A program made the position numbers and the translations under genes. From positions 8,029,559 to 8,093,558 of the forward strand of contig JBBMOL010000008.1 of assembly GCA_037954665.1 (NCBI GenBank): a stretch of 64,000 nucleotides of DNA. Direction: 5' to 3'. The stretch comes from Laguncularia racemosa (taxonomy: Eukaryota > Streptophyta > Magnoliopsida > Myrtales > Combretaceae). Under the pieces are notes generated by a model, which had not been told where the DNA came from, ran no database searches, and saw only the letters and a list, made by a program, of their open reading frames with translations. Shown in pieces: positions 54,117-64,000 of this stretch. The first letter of the stretch is position 1, and each line of letters opens with the position of its first letter.

Positions 54117-56193
54117 TGTCGAGTCTAATTTTTGAATTCACATTCCTAATCCGATCTAAACTAGACCCTATGCTCATCTAATATAGATCCTCGACTTGAA
54201 TTAGGAATTTCGTTTGATTTTTGGAGTCACCACCCAACTGTTGTTGGGAAATATTGAATTAAGACTAAAGGAGCGGATTAGTCTTAATTAGGACCACTAG
54301 TCGACGTTATTTCCTCTTCTCGTTTTTGTGTGAAGAGGAAAAGGAAAAACCAGAGTTTCTAAGTCCGGAGGCTAACCTATTAAAACCTTTACGATTACCA
54401 CCTAATCTCCTAAAATTGTTCCTCTTTAGAAATGTGTTTCATTGTGTTTTTGTTACTTTATTATGTTTTTGAATTATTTAAAAAAATGATTTTTCATTCA
54501 TTTTTATGGGTTGACCCGAATGGGTGCCTATGTACCTGCTATTCAGGATCAAACAAGCCGTAGTTTGCTTTTCTGAAAACTTTAAGTTTGTTTGTAAATT
54601 TTAGTTTTTTGAAACCTATTTTGATTTATGTTTTTACCATTTTTGGGATTTTTTTCTAAAAAATCTAAGCCTAAGCTTTAATCTGATTTTTGAAAATGAT
54701 TTTTAGGGAAAACATCAATTTTTGGATTTATTTTGAAAAAAAAGGGATTTTTCTAAGTGTTAAAACTCATTTTTTATGATTCTTTTATAATGTTTGAATT
54801 TTTTATGATTTTTATGATTTTTTATGTTTTTTCTTATTTTTATGATTTTATCCTAAGTCATTATCTATCCTATTTTGAAATCAAAAATTTTATTATTATT
54901 TTCCTAATATTTTTATTACTTTTCTATATTTTTATTTTCTTTATTTTTATTTTTTTATATTTTTTATTATTATTATTTTATTTTTTCCTTATTTATTATT
55001 TTTCTACATTATTAAATTCTAGAAAAATCTAATTTCTATATTTTTCTATTTATTGAAAATAAAAACAAATAACTAAATAACAAATAATAAATAATAAAAC
55101 AATTCGGAATAAATAAATAAACAAAACAAAATAAATTACTTAAATAAAAAATCCGGAAAATCCGACTTACCTGGATCCGGGTCGGTACGCGGGTCGAGTC
55201 GGTCGGGTCGAATCGGGTCAGGTCGGATCGGTCGGATACGACGGCGGGGAAGGCTCGTTCATGGCGTTCCGGTGGCCTTTTGCAGCGGGTGAGGTGTCGA
55301 ATCCTAGCTTCTTGAGGTTGCTGAATCCAATGGTGGCGGTGGTTTGCTCCCAGATCGCCTCCTGGTGGTGGTTCAACTCCGGTCGGTGCTTCGCGGTTTT
55401 GGGTCTCATCTGATGCTCTCCGATTTGCACTCTTTCCTCACTTTCTCTCAATTCTGATTCGTGCTTTTGCTTCCTCCCCTCCTCCTCTATTTATAGGCAC
55501 TTGAAACCAAGTTGGATAAGCTCGGATTTCCTCTGATTGAAGCTGATCGGATTTTCGGTTAGAAAAACCAACTCCGATTTGTGTCAATCCCTCGATTTGT
55601 TGCGATTTTATTCCAATTAGATAATGTTTATCTTATTTCTATTGAAGATCTGTTGGATTTGTGCAAAAAATCGAATCGAAACGGCCGAAATACGAATTTT
55701 TTCTTCCGTCGGCGATCTCAGGCTCGAGGTAGGAGACGATCACGCGCCCAGCGCGTGCGCTTCCTCCAGCTAATCAAATGCTGCCACGTGTCCTGGATAA
55801 ATGGAAAAAATCGCAAAATGCGGAAACTGCTTCCCCCGCGTTTCGAACCTGCGACCTCGCACCCGCACCGCGCCTTAGCCCATGGTCCGGACCAGCTGAG
55901 CTAGCCCACTTTCCTGATTTTTCTAATTTCGCAAATTGCATATATGCAATGCGATTTTTCTATTTTTTTGTATTTTTTGAAAATTCCAAATTTTGTAAAA
56001 ATTGTTTATTATTTATTATTGCCATTTCTGATATCATTTTTTCAAAATTGATGTGTTTTCCTATTTATTTTTATTTTTTTAATATTTTTATTTTTTTTGG
56101 TAAATTAGAGAAAAATGTGAAAAAAATTGGGAAAAATTGAAATTGATTATTTTTTAGAATTATTGATTCCTAAGGAAAAATGGGGTGTTTATA
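54117..56193 (-). repeat. Tat 5' LTR (2,077 bp)
   Basis: Partner of 44044-46118. It has the TATA box on the minus strand (55487-55495), the tRNA-like segment (55832-55909) and the same AT-rich half. Its plus-strand end TTTATA is TTTACA in the other LTR. Confidence 0.9.
55832..55909 (-). other. tRNA-like segment in Tat 5' LTR
   Basis: This is the second copy of the segment at 45747-45822. A- and B-boxes are fully kept (TAGCTCAGCTGG and GGTTCGAAA on the minus strand). The T-stem is slightly altered (CGCA/CGCG). Confidence 0.55.
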
Positions 56194-56198
56194 GCCAT

Positions 56199-56822
56199 GT
56201 TTTCTATCATATTCTGGGCCACTTCAGGAGTTTTGTTATTTAACCTCCCTACAGCTGCTGCATCTACCATCTGCCTAATGGTTTGATTCAATCCCCCATA
56301 GAAACTCTAAATTTGCATACATAGTAGAAGATCGTGATGTAGGCATCTCCTCAGTAGATTTTTATACCTCTCTCATGTATCATATAAAGTCTCAGACTCT
56401 ATTTGAGCATAGGAGGACATATCGTTCTATAGCTTTACAATCTTTGCTAGTGGAAAATACTTAGCAAGAAACTTTTTTGCCATTTGTTCCCATGTAGTTA
56501 TCGACCCCCTAAGCAAAGCATTCAACCATTGTTTAGATCTACTACGTAATGAAAAAGGGAAAAGTCATAACTTGATGGTATCATTTGTGGCCCCATTGAT
56601 TTTGAAGGTGTTACAGATTTCCAAGAAGTTAGAGGTGTGTGCGTTTGGATCTTCATCCTGTAACCCATCAAATTGAATGAATTGTTGAACCATCTAAATG
56701 ATATTAGGTTTAATTTCAAAGTTGTTGGCTACAATTGCAAGCCTAACAACACTTGAATTTACCCCAACAAGTGATGGTCTCGCATAATCGAACATCATTC
56801 TCTCTTCTTGTTCGTTGGCCAT
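56199..56822 (-). pseudogene. Element B gag, N-terminal half
   Basis: From the ATG at 56822 the minus strand reads MANEQEERMMFDYARPSLVG, then after a stop FIQFDGLQDEDPNAHTSNFL, RSKQWLNALLRGSITTWEQM, AKKFLAKYFPLAKIVKL, ERYKNLLRRCLHHDL and GGLNQTIRQMVDAAAVGRLN, with several stops. This is Athila-type gag. It ends at the Tat insertion and continues at 44043. Confidence 0.8.
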
Positions 56823-57006
56823 GTTGATAGATTGGTTATCGTTTGAGTCTTGAGCCAAAACTTGATATTGACTTGCCCTACGACATCTCTTAAGCATAAA
56901 CAATAGCAGGAAAATAGAAATTATAGATTAAGAAGACAGATAAAAAAAAGCAATAAAGGAAATAATAATTAAATTAACAAGACATGGGTGTTCCTAATAT
57001 CTTAAT

Positions 57007-57023
57007 CATTGACAACGGTGCCA
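57007..57023 (-). promoter_or_regulatory. Primer-binding site of element B
   Basis: The minus strand reads TGGCACCGTTGTCAATG, a decayed form of the Athila-type TGGCGCCGTTGCCRGGG, 6 bases from the LTR. Confidence 0.7.
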
Positions 57024-57886
57024 AAAACTTGATATCGGTCTTCCTATTATCTAACTTTAGACCTATAGGCAAGTGCACCTATGGATTCTATAGTATAGTG
57101 GATAAAAATATCGAGTGTCGATCCTACAAGAATTGTGAGTACTAGTAATTACCCTCTCTTTAATTATCTAATCGACAAAATTAAATAAATGAGTAAATAA
57201 CGAATAAATTAAAGAAAGCAATAATCAATAAAAATGTATTCAGGTACTGAATTCCCCTATAATTACTAATGCAATTCACTAATTATTATTCAAATTCTTA
57301 TTTTATTCTTGGGCCGTGAGAATTCCCAAATTGAACTAATAGCTCTCTCGAGTCATACTAATTCCTAATTATAGGTTGATCAATTGGAATTTTTTCCTAA
57401 TTAAAACCCCTAAAATTGCAATATATTCGATTTATGAATTTCACTATTAGGTTTCACCATAATCCAAAGGAATTACACCGTCCTATCTCTAGGATTGCAT
57501 TCAACTCCTTTCAATTATGCTAAATCTATTCTTATATAAAATCTCTCAATCTTTATATAAGAAATCAAATTTCAACTAATATGATGATAATATTAAATTA
57601 AAAATAATAAAGAACGCATAATTGAATCATAAGAATGCTAAATAAATCATTGAATAATTATAAAAATTACATATTTATTATAGGATTCATTATACTTAAA
57701 TATAAAAGAAAATTAAACTATAAGCATATTAAATCTAAAAGAAATAATAATAAAAGAAAACATAAATAAAAGTATTAAAAATAAAAATATAAAAATCTAC
57801 TCTAATCTCTTAATCTTCTAATCTAATTTTTCTAATCATCTAATTCTATTTTCCTAATCTAATCTACCCTACGGCTTGCTCTCACT

Positions 57887-57891
<5 letters not shown>

Positions 57892-57922
<31 letters not shown>
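57892..57922. repeat. (TA)n microsatellite
   Basis: About 15 TA units inside the LTR of element B. Confidence 0.9.
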
Positions 57923-57926
<4 letters not shown>

Positions 57927-58426
57927 TTGACATGGTTAGATCTTTGGACGATATGAATGTATCTCGTGCTTTTCGGCGTATCTTCCCGATCGAAATTTTC
58001 GGTGAATGAATCTTCTCGCTAGTCGTTGTCTTAATCAGATTTGATCTCCATTGCTAATTCTCGGATTTGTCTCGTCATTATATGCACATATATATAAGAC
58101 TCGGCATTTGGCGCTAGACGAAATCTTCCTCGCGCTTTTTTTGGGCGTGCCAAAATGGACGAATCTTCCCTTGATCTTCTCAATCTTTGTGCAATCAAAT
58201 CTAGCGTGTTTTCCGACATATCTTCCTGGCGTACTTTCCAGTGCATTGAAATCAATCCGTTAAATCTTTTCTCCTCTGACACGCACGTGTTTTCCAGCGA
58301 ACGAGTTCTCCTTGCTGCAGTGGAATTCCTCGCTATATATATGACGTCGGCATTAGCACGGTCAGAACTTTACGCAACATGGCATGCTTGTTTGCATGTC
58401 ATTCTGTTCAGATTTCAGCGTCAATA

Positions 58427-59642
58427 AGGTGGAATTGCGGGGTCCGCGGTTGACCCGCCCGCCCGCAAAATGCAGGGCGGGCCAAAAATCTGACCCGCAG
58501 GGGTGCGGGCCATTTTGGCCGCGCCGCTGGCCGTAGGGCGGCGGCATCCCCGCGGTGCGGCCAACCCCGATATACACAGCACACTGGCAATGCAGTGGCA
58601 GCACGACACGGCAACTTCGGCTTGAGATGACACGCACGTTCATCACGTACGACGACCTGCTGCAGGACGTGACGACTGACGAGACGAAGACGACTATGCC
58701 CTCCCCACCGCCGCCGCCGAGCCGACGGGTGCGATTGAAATTGCCATGCCACGCCCACGCCACGCCACACCAGTATTGAAGAAGTCGAACTGTCGAAGTC
58801 CAACACACACACACACCAGACACCACACCACAGCAGTCCACACTCCACAGTCCACAACCACATCCACACCAGTCACCACAGCGACAGCACAGTTCAGTTC
58901 ACACTCCATAGCCCGCACGCAGTCGTCGTTTGTCCGTGGCTCCGTGCACCTTGACCTCGAGAGCAGCCCACACGGCCAGGTTGTATAAGTTCCAAGTCCA
59001 ACGTAGCTGGCAGCCCACCCCAGACCCCACCATCCGTGCACCCCTAATACTCCGCAGCTAGACCGACGTTGTGCCACCACCGCCGGCCACCTTTTAGACG
59101 CCGTTAATTAAGGTAAAACAATTCTCTTTTCTCTACTATTGTCCTCTACTGTATTGTGTGTGGTTGTGTGTGGTGTGGTGTGGTGTAGTGGCAGTGTGGT
59201 GTGGCCGTGTGGCGTAGTGTGGTGTTCGTGTATAAAAATCGTGTATCTCTCTGACTCAGTGAACTCTGGGCGTGTATAGCCCACACGGCCGTTTGTAATA
59301 GCCGTGTATGCCTCTAGCTTCCTTCTTTGTTCTCATACACGGTTGACTACACGGGTGTGTAACTCAACCGTGTGTCCTCCACTCCTACTTCCTATGCACG
59401 GTTGGTTTACACGGGTGTGTATTCCAACCGTGTACTAATCTGTCCTACAAACTCTTCTTCCACGCTGATACACGGGCGTTTATCCTAACCGTGTAGTCTC
59501 CTAATTCCTTCAAACGGCCGTTTGTAAAACCGTGTAACTTGCTTTCTTCAAAGTATTCCCCTTTTTACTTGCTTTTATCTCCAATTCGTCTTGAATTTAA
59601 ATACTTTAACTACTACTAATAATATTTTTTTATATTTACATA
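58427..59642 (+). other. hAT 5' region with GC-rich end, CA/GT-rich blocks and motif cluster
   Basis: The first 150 bases are GC-rich terminal and subterminal sequence. A CA-rich block (58797-58885) and a GT-rich block (59150-59232) are roughly complementary. A cluster of ACGGCCGT/ACACGGGTGTGT-like motifs spans 59270-59540. Open frames on both strands at 58362-59080 are low-complexity and show no family, so none is called. Confidence 0.6.
59270..59540. repeat. Subterminal ACGG/CCGT motif cluster, hAT left side
   Basis: Paired motifs include CACACGGCCGTTTGT, TACACGGTTGACTACACGGG, CAACCGTGTGT, TACACGGGCGTTTATC, CTAACCGTGTAG and AAACGGCCGTTTGTAAAACC. A matching cluster lies at 62205-62365 on the right side. 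Clustered short subterminal repeats are known transposase-binding sites in hAT elements such as Ac. Confidence 0.7.
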
Positions 59643-61963
59643 ATGGATCCTATAAGTAACGAGGCTGCAATGGAACCAATGGAACCTATTAATGTGGATC
59701 ATGTATCTGAAGTTGGTGGGCATAACGATAATCTACAACCAGGATCTTCTCAATCTGAAGAACGTGTAGGTAAGAAGGCTCGAGTAGGTAGCTCTTGTTC
59801 TCAAGTTTGGGAATTATTTACAAAAATTGGTATTGGGAATGATGGTAAAAATAGGGCTAAGTGTAAAGCATGTGGGAAGGAATATGTGATTGGAACACAT
59901 TCACATGGAACTTCATCTTTACGTCGACATATAGAGAAGTGTCGTTTGAGTCAAATTCCTAGATATCATGATGTTGGTGATATGATAATTGATCATGCGG
60001 GGAAGTTAAGATCAAGAAAACCTTATCCTAAATTTGCTCGTGAGGTCATGGCTATGGCTATTATTGAGCATGATCTGCCATTTTCATTTGTTGAATATAG
60101 GAGGATTACACAGTTTATAAGGCTATATAATCCTGATTATAAGCCAATCAGTAGAAAAACTGCTACATCAGATGTTTGGAATTTATATTTGACTCAGAAG
60201 GAGAATTTGAAACAAATTTTGCAAAAAAATTCCAGGGAAAGTATGCTTGACCTCTGATTTATGGACTGCTTCTACTAGTGAGGGATATATTTGTTTGACT
60301 GCACATTATGTGGATGCCAATTGGAAATTGAATAATAAAATTCTTGCTTTTTCTAAAATGCCCCCTCCTCACTCAGGGTTTGAGTTGTCGAAAAAAGTAT
60401 TTGAATTTCTGAAAGATTGGGGCATAGATAGGAAGATATTCTCCCTTACATTGGATAATGCATCTGCAAATGATTGTATGCAAGATTTTCTGAAAGAGCA
60501 ATTGAATTTACAACATAGTTTGTTATGTAGTGGTGAGTTTTTTCATATTAAATGTTGTGCTCATATTCTTCACTTGATCGTTAAAGAAGGATTGGATGTA
60601 AGTAGTGAAGCATTGCACAAAGTAAGGGAAAGTGTGAAGTATGTGAAGGGTTCTGAGAGTAGAATGAAACACTTTTTGGAGTGTGTTGAATAGGTTGGCA
60701 ACATTGATACGAATATCGGTTTGCGCTTGGATGTAACTACTAGATGGAATTCCACTTATCTTATGCTTGATAGCGCACTCAGGTATCGACGTGCTTTTTC
60801 TTGCTTTTAATTGAATGATCGTCATTACAAATACTGTCCAACCATTGATGAGTGGGAAAGAGCAGAAAAGATATGCAAGTTTTTGAGCCCGTTTCATAGT
60901 ATCACCAATTTGATGTCAGGATCATCATATCCAACATCAAACCACTATTTTTTGCAAGTATGGAGGATTGAATGCTTGCTCAATGAAAATTTAAATAGTG
61001 AAGATCATGTCATAAGGGAGATGTCCATTAAAATGAAACAGAAGTTCGATAAGTATTGGAGTGATTATAGTGTTATCCTTGCACTTGGAGCAATCTTTGA
61101 TCCTCGAATGAAATTTGATTTTTTGAGCTTCTGTTTTAACAAACTTGATCCCCTCACTTGTGAAGAGAAGATGGCTCATATAAAAAGCAAGTTATATAAA
61201 CTTTATGGAGAATATAGAAGAGCAAAACAGATCACATATCTAGAAGTAGAAGCAATCAGGTTGGATCATCTCCTCAAACACAAGACATATCTAGAGGTAG
61301 CAGCAGTAAGGGAGCAACAACACATAGAGCTGGAAAGGGCTTGGAGATTGATTTTGCTACATTAGTAGTAAGTTTAATAATTTTTATTTCCTTAATAATT
61401 TTTTTTGTAATATATATTGGTATGTAAATAGTTTTTTCTTAATATTGTAGGAATTCCGATACCGTCAAGTAGAAGTATAAAGTTCTGGTAAATCTTCTTT
61501 AGATATTTATCTAGATGAGCCAGTAATGGATATGGACTTCTACTCAGAATTGGATGTGTTACAACATTGGAAGAGTCAAAGCCAGAGATATCCTGATTTA
61601 TCTATCATGGCCTCCGATGTGCTTAGCATTCCAATTACTACTGTAGCGTCGGAGTCAGCTTTCAGTATCGGCACTTGTGTACTTAATAAGTATCGCAGTT
61701 CTATGCTTCCATCCAATGTAGAAGCTCTCATTTGTACACGAAATTGGTTACAAGGATTTGCATGTGAAGGTAATTTTTTTTTGTTCTATTTCCAATAATT
61801 TCTTTTAATGTATTCACCCTAATATAATATATTCCTAATTATATGTGTAATCTTATAAATTGTAGATCAAGAAGAAGACAATGGGAGTGTGGGTGGGACT
61901 GTGACTACTTCATCGAAAGGAGACTTCAATTTAGTTATTGATGATTATGATAGTGATGATTGA
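59643..61963 (+). pseudogene. hAT transposase (Ac / RICESLEEPER-like), broken
   Basis: It starts MDPISNEAAMEPMEPINVDH at 59643. A BED zinc finger follows (VWELFTKIGIGNDGKNRAKC, KACGKEYVIG, SLRRHIEKC), then the hAT RNase-H-fold region. A frameshift at about 60240 leads into LTSDLWTASTSEGYICLTAH, LTLDNASAND and CCAHILHLIVKEGL. A TAG at about 60690 and TAA at about 60808 interrupt VTTRWNSTYLMLDSALRY and PTIDEWERAEKICKFL. The dimerisation domain (PDLSIMASDVLSIPITTVAS, ESAFSIGTCVLNKYRSSML) follows. Likely introns are 61368-61450 and 61770-61865 (GT..AG), and the last exon ends DDYDSDD at 61963. It is inactive as it stands. Confidence 0.9.
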
Positions 61964-62204
61964 TTTATATATGTAATTTTATTTGCTTCATTATTATATT
62001 TGTTTTCCTATGTAATTAGTAAAAACTGAAAAGTACTTTATCTTAATTGCTTGATTATCGTTTTAAGTACATATAAATTGAAGTCTCTATTCAAGCATCA
62101 TTTTTATAGTAAGAAAAAGGGAGAGAGAGTAACTTAAATGTCAACTAATCTAATTTACTTTGTTTACAAATGATGGAGGCACAAGAGACACGAGGACACA
62201 CGAC

Positions 62205-62365
62205 CTGAACACACGGCCGTGTAGTGATTGGTAGACTTCCACAAAATCATACACGGTCTCCATACACGGCCGTGCATCGTGACCATGTATTCGATCAAGA
62301 TTTCCAGTTTTCCACATAATCATACACTGTCCCCATACACGGCCGTGTATGAGACCGTTTGTAGG
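62205..62365. repeat. Subterminal motif cluster, hAT right side
   Basis: ACACACGGCCGTGTAGTG, CATACACGGCCGTGCATC, CATACACGGCCGTGTATG and lone TACACGGTCTCC and GAGACCGTTTGTAGG phrases occur within about 160 bases, followed by the GC-rich right terminus. Confidence 0.75.
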
Positions 62366-62812
62366 TTTTTTTTAAAAAAAAAATTTTGCACAAGGGAAAA
62401 AAAAAATTGCGGGTCATTGCGGGTTGGCCCGCTTGGCCCGCGGGGCGGAACGGGTCGGCTTTTCTGACCCGCAGGCCGGTGCTAGTCGGGGGCGGGCCGG
62501 CCCAGACGGCCCGCATTACCGGCCCTGCGTCAACACGGGCATACTTGTTTCATGTTTCGCTGCTACTCGACCTGGTTAGCACGGCTGAATTGCTTTGTTC
62601 GGACATGTTCCTGTTCGCGCGTTTCCATTTTGTAAAAATTATATTTTCTTCTTCAATCTACGTATAATTTTTGTGTCAAATTAAATCATATTTTAATACT
62701 CTAAAATTAAAATATAGAATAATTAAGTGCAATATCAATACAAAATATAGGAGAATTAAATAAAAAGTTATTATAATTTATATAAATAATTAATATTTTA
62801 TAACCCTTATCA

Positions 62813-63895
62813 TATTATTAATATAATTAACTAATTATCATTCAATTTTTTTATTGTATTCTTAGACCATGGGAATTTCTAAATTGAACTAATAGCTCTC
62901 TCGAGTCTTACTAATTCCTAATTTCAAGTTGATTAATTGGAATCTCTTCCTAATTAAAACCTTAAAATTGCATTACATTCGATTTATGAACTCTTCTATT
63001 AGGTTTGATCTTAATCCAGAACATTTACATCGTCTTATCTCTAGGATTATGTGTAACTCCTTCTAATCATGCTAGATTTATTCTAGTATAGAATCTCTCA
63101 ATCTTTATATAAGAAATCAGAATTCAACTAATATACCAGTAATATTAAATTGAAAGCAATTAAAATATATAATTGAATCACAAAAATGATAAATAAATTA
63201 TTGAATAATAAATCAAAAAAATTGCATATTCATTATAGGATTCATCAAACCCAAGTATTAGGGAAAGTTTATGCTAGCAACATGTTAAATCTAAAAGCAA
63301 AAATAAAAAAAGAATGCATAAATAAAAACATTAAAATTAAAATCTAAAAATCTTTAATCGATTATAATACTCTCCTAATCCCCCTAACCTACTCGTCTAT
63401 CTAATCTCTATCTAATAATCTTTTTCATCTATCCAATTTCTCCTTTTAAACCATCCTTATATAGGCATTGGACATAGCACAAACATAACTAGGCTTCAAC
63501 ACAAGCGTGCTTCTCCACCGTGTTACAATCTATGCATATTTTGCTCTTGACACACCCACTAGCATAAGCGTGTTGACTACCATGTCGGTGCTACACACCT
63601 TGATAACACGCCTCTTTCTTGCTTGGCTACTTTGCTCTATTTTTCTAGGACATGGTTTCTTTTGCACAGTTGGTCATGGTCATGCTTATCCATGTATTGG
63701 ATTTCCAAATTTTGTAAACTTGATAATTTTTTTTTCAACTTTCACATAATTCTTCTATTAAATTATAAATTATATTTCAAGGCTTTGCAATCAAAATAAA
63801 AAATGTCTAAGTGCAATATCTATACAAAATGTAAAAGAATTAAAAAAAGATTATTATAATTGTTATAAATAATAAGTACTTCATAACCTTTATCA
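62813..63895 (-). repeat. Element A 5' LTR, piece 3
   Basis: The sequence picks up at TATTATTAATATAATTAAC, the position where 36437 left off, and matches 29030-30109 in A's 3' LTR. It ends ATAACCTTTATCA at 63895. It includes CCGTGTTACAATCTATGC and GGACATGGTTTCTTTTGCAC. An open plus-strand frame at 63507-63749 is shared with 29691-29972 and is LTR, not a gene. Confidence 0.75.
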
Positions 63896-64000
63896 CCTGA
63901 GCCACCTATTTTAAGTATTACTTTCTCGGATATTCTATTTTATGATTATTTTTTGAAAATTGCATTATTTTAGTGGATTTATCAAGAAATTAGTTATTTC
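63896..64000. other. Right flank, nothing recognised
   Basis: AT-rich sequence beyond element A. It starts CCTGAGCCACC, with no clear match to the left flank at 28850-28856. Confidence 0.5.

Larger units (their letters stand above)
44044..56193 (-). mobile_element. Tat-lineage Ty3/gypsy retrotransposon (12,150 bp), gag and protease missing
   Basis: Two LTRs (44044-46118 and 54117-56193; about 2.08 kb) on the minus strand start TGTAAACACCCC and end GACTCGACA. The TSD GCCAT is perfect (44039-44043 and 56194-56198). The inner order is primer site, ORF1-type protein, RT, RNase H, a second RNase H, integrase, an 88-bp tandem array and the polypurine tract AAAGAGGGGCAGC. The double RNase H, ORF1 and 3' tandem repeats fit the Tat lineage (Ogre-like). 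I see no gag or protease between ORF1 and RT. Stops inactivate it. Confidence 0.9.
58427..62527 (+). mobile_element. hAT-superfamily DNA transposon (4,101 bp)
   Basis: GC-rich imperfect terminal inverted repeats are present: AGGTGGAATTGCGGGGTCCG at left, and at right (reverse complement) CAGGGCCGGTAATGCGGGCC. Both are followed by GACCCGC/GGCCCGC-rich text. The 8-bp flanks CGTCAATA (58419-58426) and CGTCAACA (62528-62535) are the hAT-size duplication with one change. Inside is a plus-strand transposase with BED finger and dimerisation domain, broken by stops and frameshifts. The element is far more GC-rich at its ends than its surroundings. Confidence 0.9.
36438..62812 (-). mobile_element. Element B: second gag-protease-only element, inserted in element A's LTR
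   Basis: The 3' LTR lies at 36438-37013 and the 5' LTR at 57030-62812 (about 1.67 kb once the hAT element is removed). The inner part contains polypurine tract, protease, gag and primer site in the same order and orientation as element A, again with no RT, RNase H or integrase. Removing the chromovirus and Tat insertions leaves about 3.75 kb, close to A's 3.7 kb. The host LTR of A continues on both sides. A clean target duplication was not resolved (AATAA left, TATTA right). Confidence 0.75.
57030..62812 (-). repeat. Element B 5' LTR, split by hAT transposon
   Basis: LTR sequence runs from TGATATCGGTC at 57030 to about 58418 and resumes after the hAT element at 62536, ending ATAACCCTTATCA at 62812. 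It includes a (TA)n run at 57892-57922. Joined length is about 1.67 kb, longer than the 576-bp 3' LTR. Confidence 0.75.
28857..63895 (-). mobile_element. Element A: gag-protease-only, Athila-related retrotransposon, host of nested insertions
   Basis: The minus-strand order is: 5' LTR (35115-35256, 36335-36437 and 62813-63895, broken by two insertions), primer site (35091-35108), gag, protease, 3' non-coding region, polypurine tract (31415-31431) and 3' LTR (28857-31414, with a further insertion). The internal part is only 3,700 bp and goes from protease straight to the 3' region. RT, RNase H and integrase are absent. The LTR pieces match each other and element B. No clear target duplication was found at 28856/63896. 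Confidence 0.75.

Noticed and set aside
54757..55032. 91-residue Phe/Ile/Leu-rich frame that looks like a membrane protein
   Set aside because: It is a translation of TTT/TAT-rich low-complexity LTR sequence; the other LTR lacks an equal frame.
58362..59080. Long overlapping frames on both strands
   Set aside because: GC-rich and CA/GT low-complexity DNA of the hAT 5' end keeps stops rare by chance; no domain is visible.

Overview
This window looks like repeat-rich heterochromatin from a flowering-plant (probably eudicot) nuclear genome. It is AT-rich and carries plant-type LTR retrotransposons (Athila, Tat and chromovirus-like Ty3/gypsy lineages, plus a Ty1/copia gag fragment), a Mutator-like (MULE) transposase remnant and an Ac-type hAT transposon. 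I found no intact cellular protein gene, no rRNA or functional tRNA gene and no CRISPR array. Almost all coding sequence is transposon-derived, and nearly every element carries stops or frameshifts; the clearest exception is the Athila integrase ORF. All names come from reading translated motifs, without database searches.

Layout. 1-4241: a partial minus-strand copia gag at the left edge, then AT-rich sequence without recognisable genes. 4247-6234: a solo LTR with a perfect 5-bp target duplication (TSD) and internal tandem repeats. About 7.4-28.0 kb: a three-level nest. A minus-strand MULE transposase gene is split by a minus-strand CRM-like chromovirus (7667-24244), whose integrase is itself split by a plus-strand Athila element (8995-19006, TSD GTACA). 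A further solo-LTR-like repeat lies in the MULE (about 26295-27196).

28857-63895: a second nest. Its outer element 'A' is a minus-strand, Athila-related element with gag and protease but no reverse transcriptase, RNase H or integrase. Its 5' LTR was hit by a solo LTR (35257-36334) and by a second member of the same gag-protease family, 'B' (36438-62812). B was then invaded three times: by a chromovirus lacking RT and integrase core (39436-43528), by a Tat-lineage element (44044-56193) with dual RNase H and a large 3' tandem array, and by a hAT transposon (58427-62527) in B's 5' LTR.

How the parts relate. A and B share with the autonomous Athila copy a GGCGCC/GGTGCC-type primer-binding site, a near-identical polypurine tract and a pair of small predicted hairpins downstream of the coding region, so they look like parasites of Athila machinery. 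A palindromic ACGGCCGT-like motif recurs in several unrelated elements (Athila LTRs, both ends of the hAT element, and more weakly the solo LTR and the A-type LTRs); this is the least explained signal in the window.
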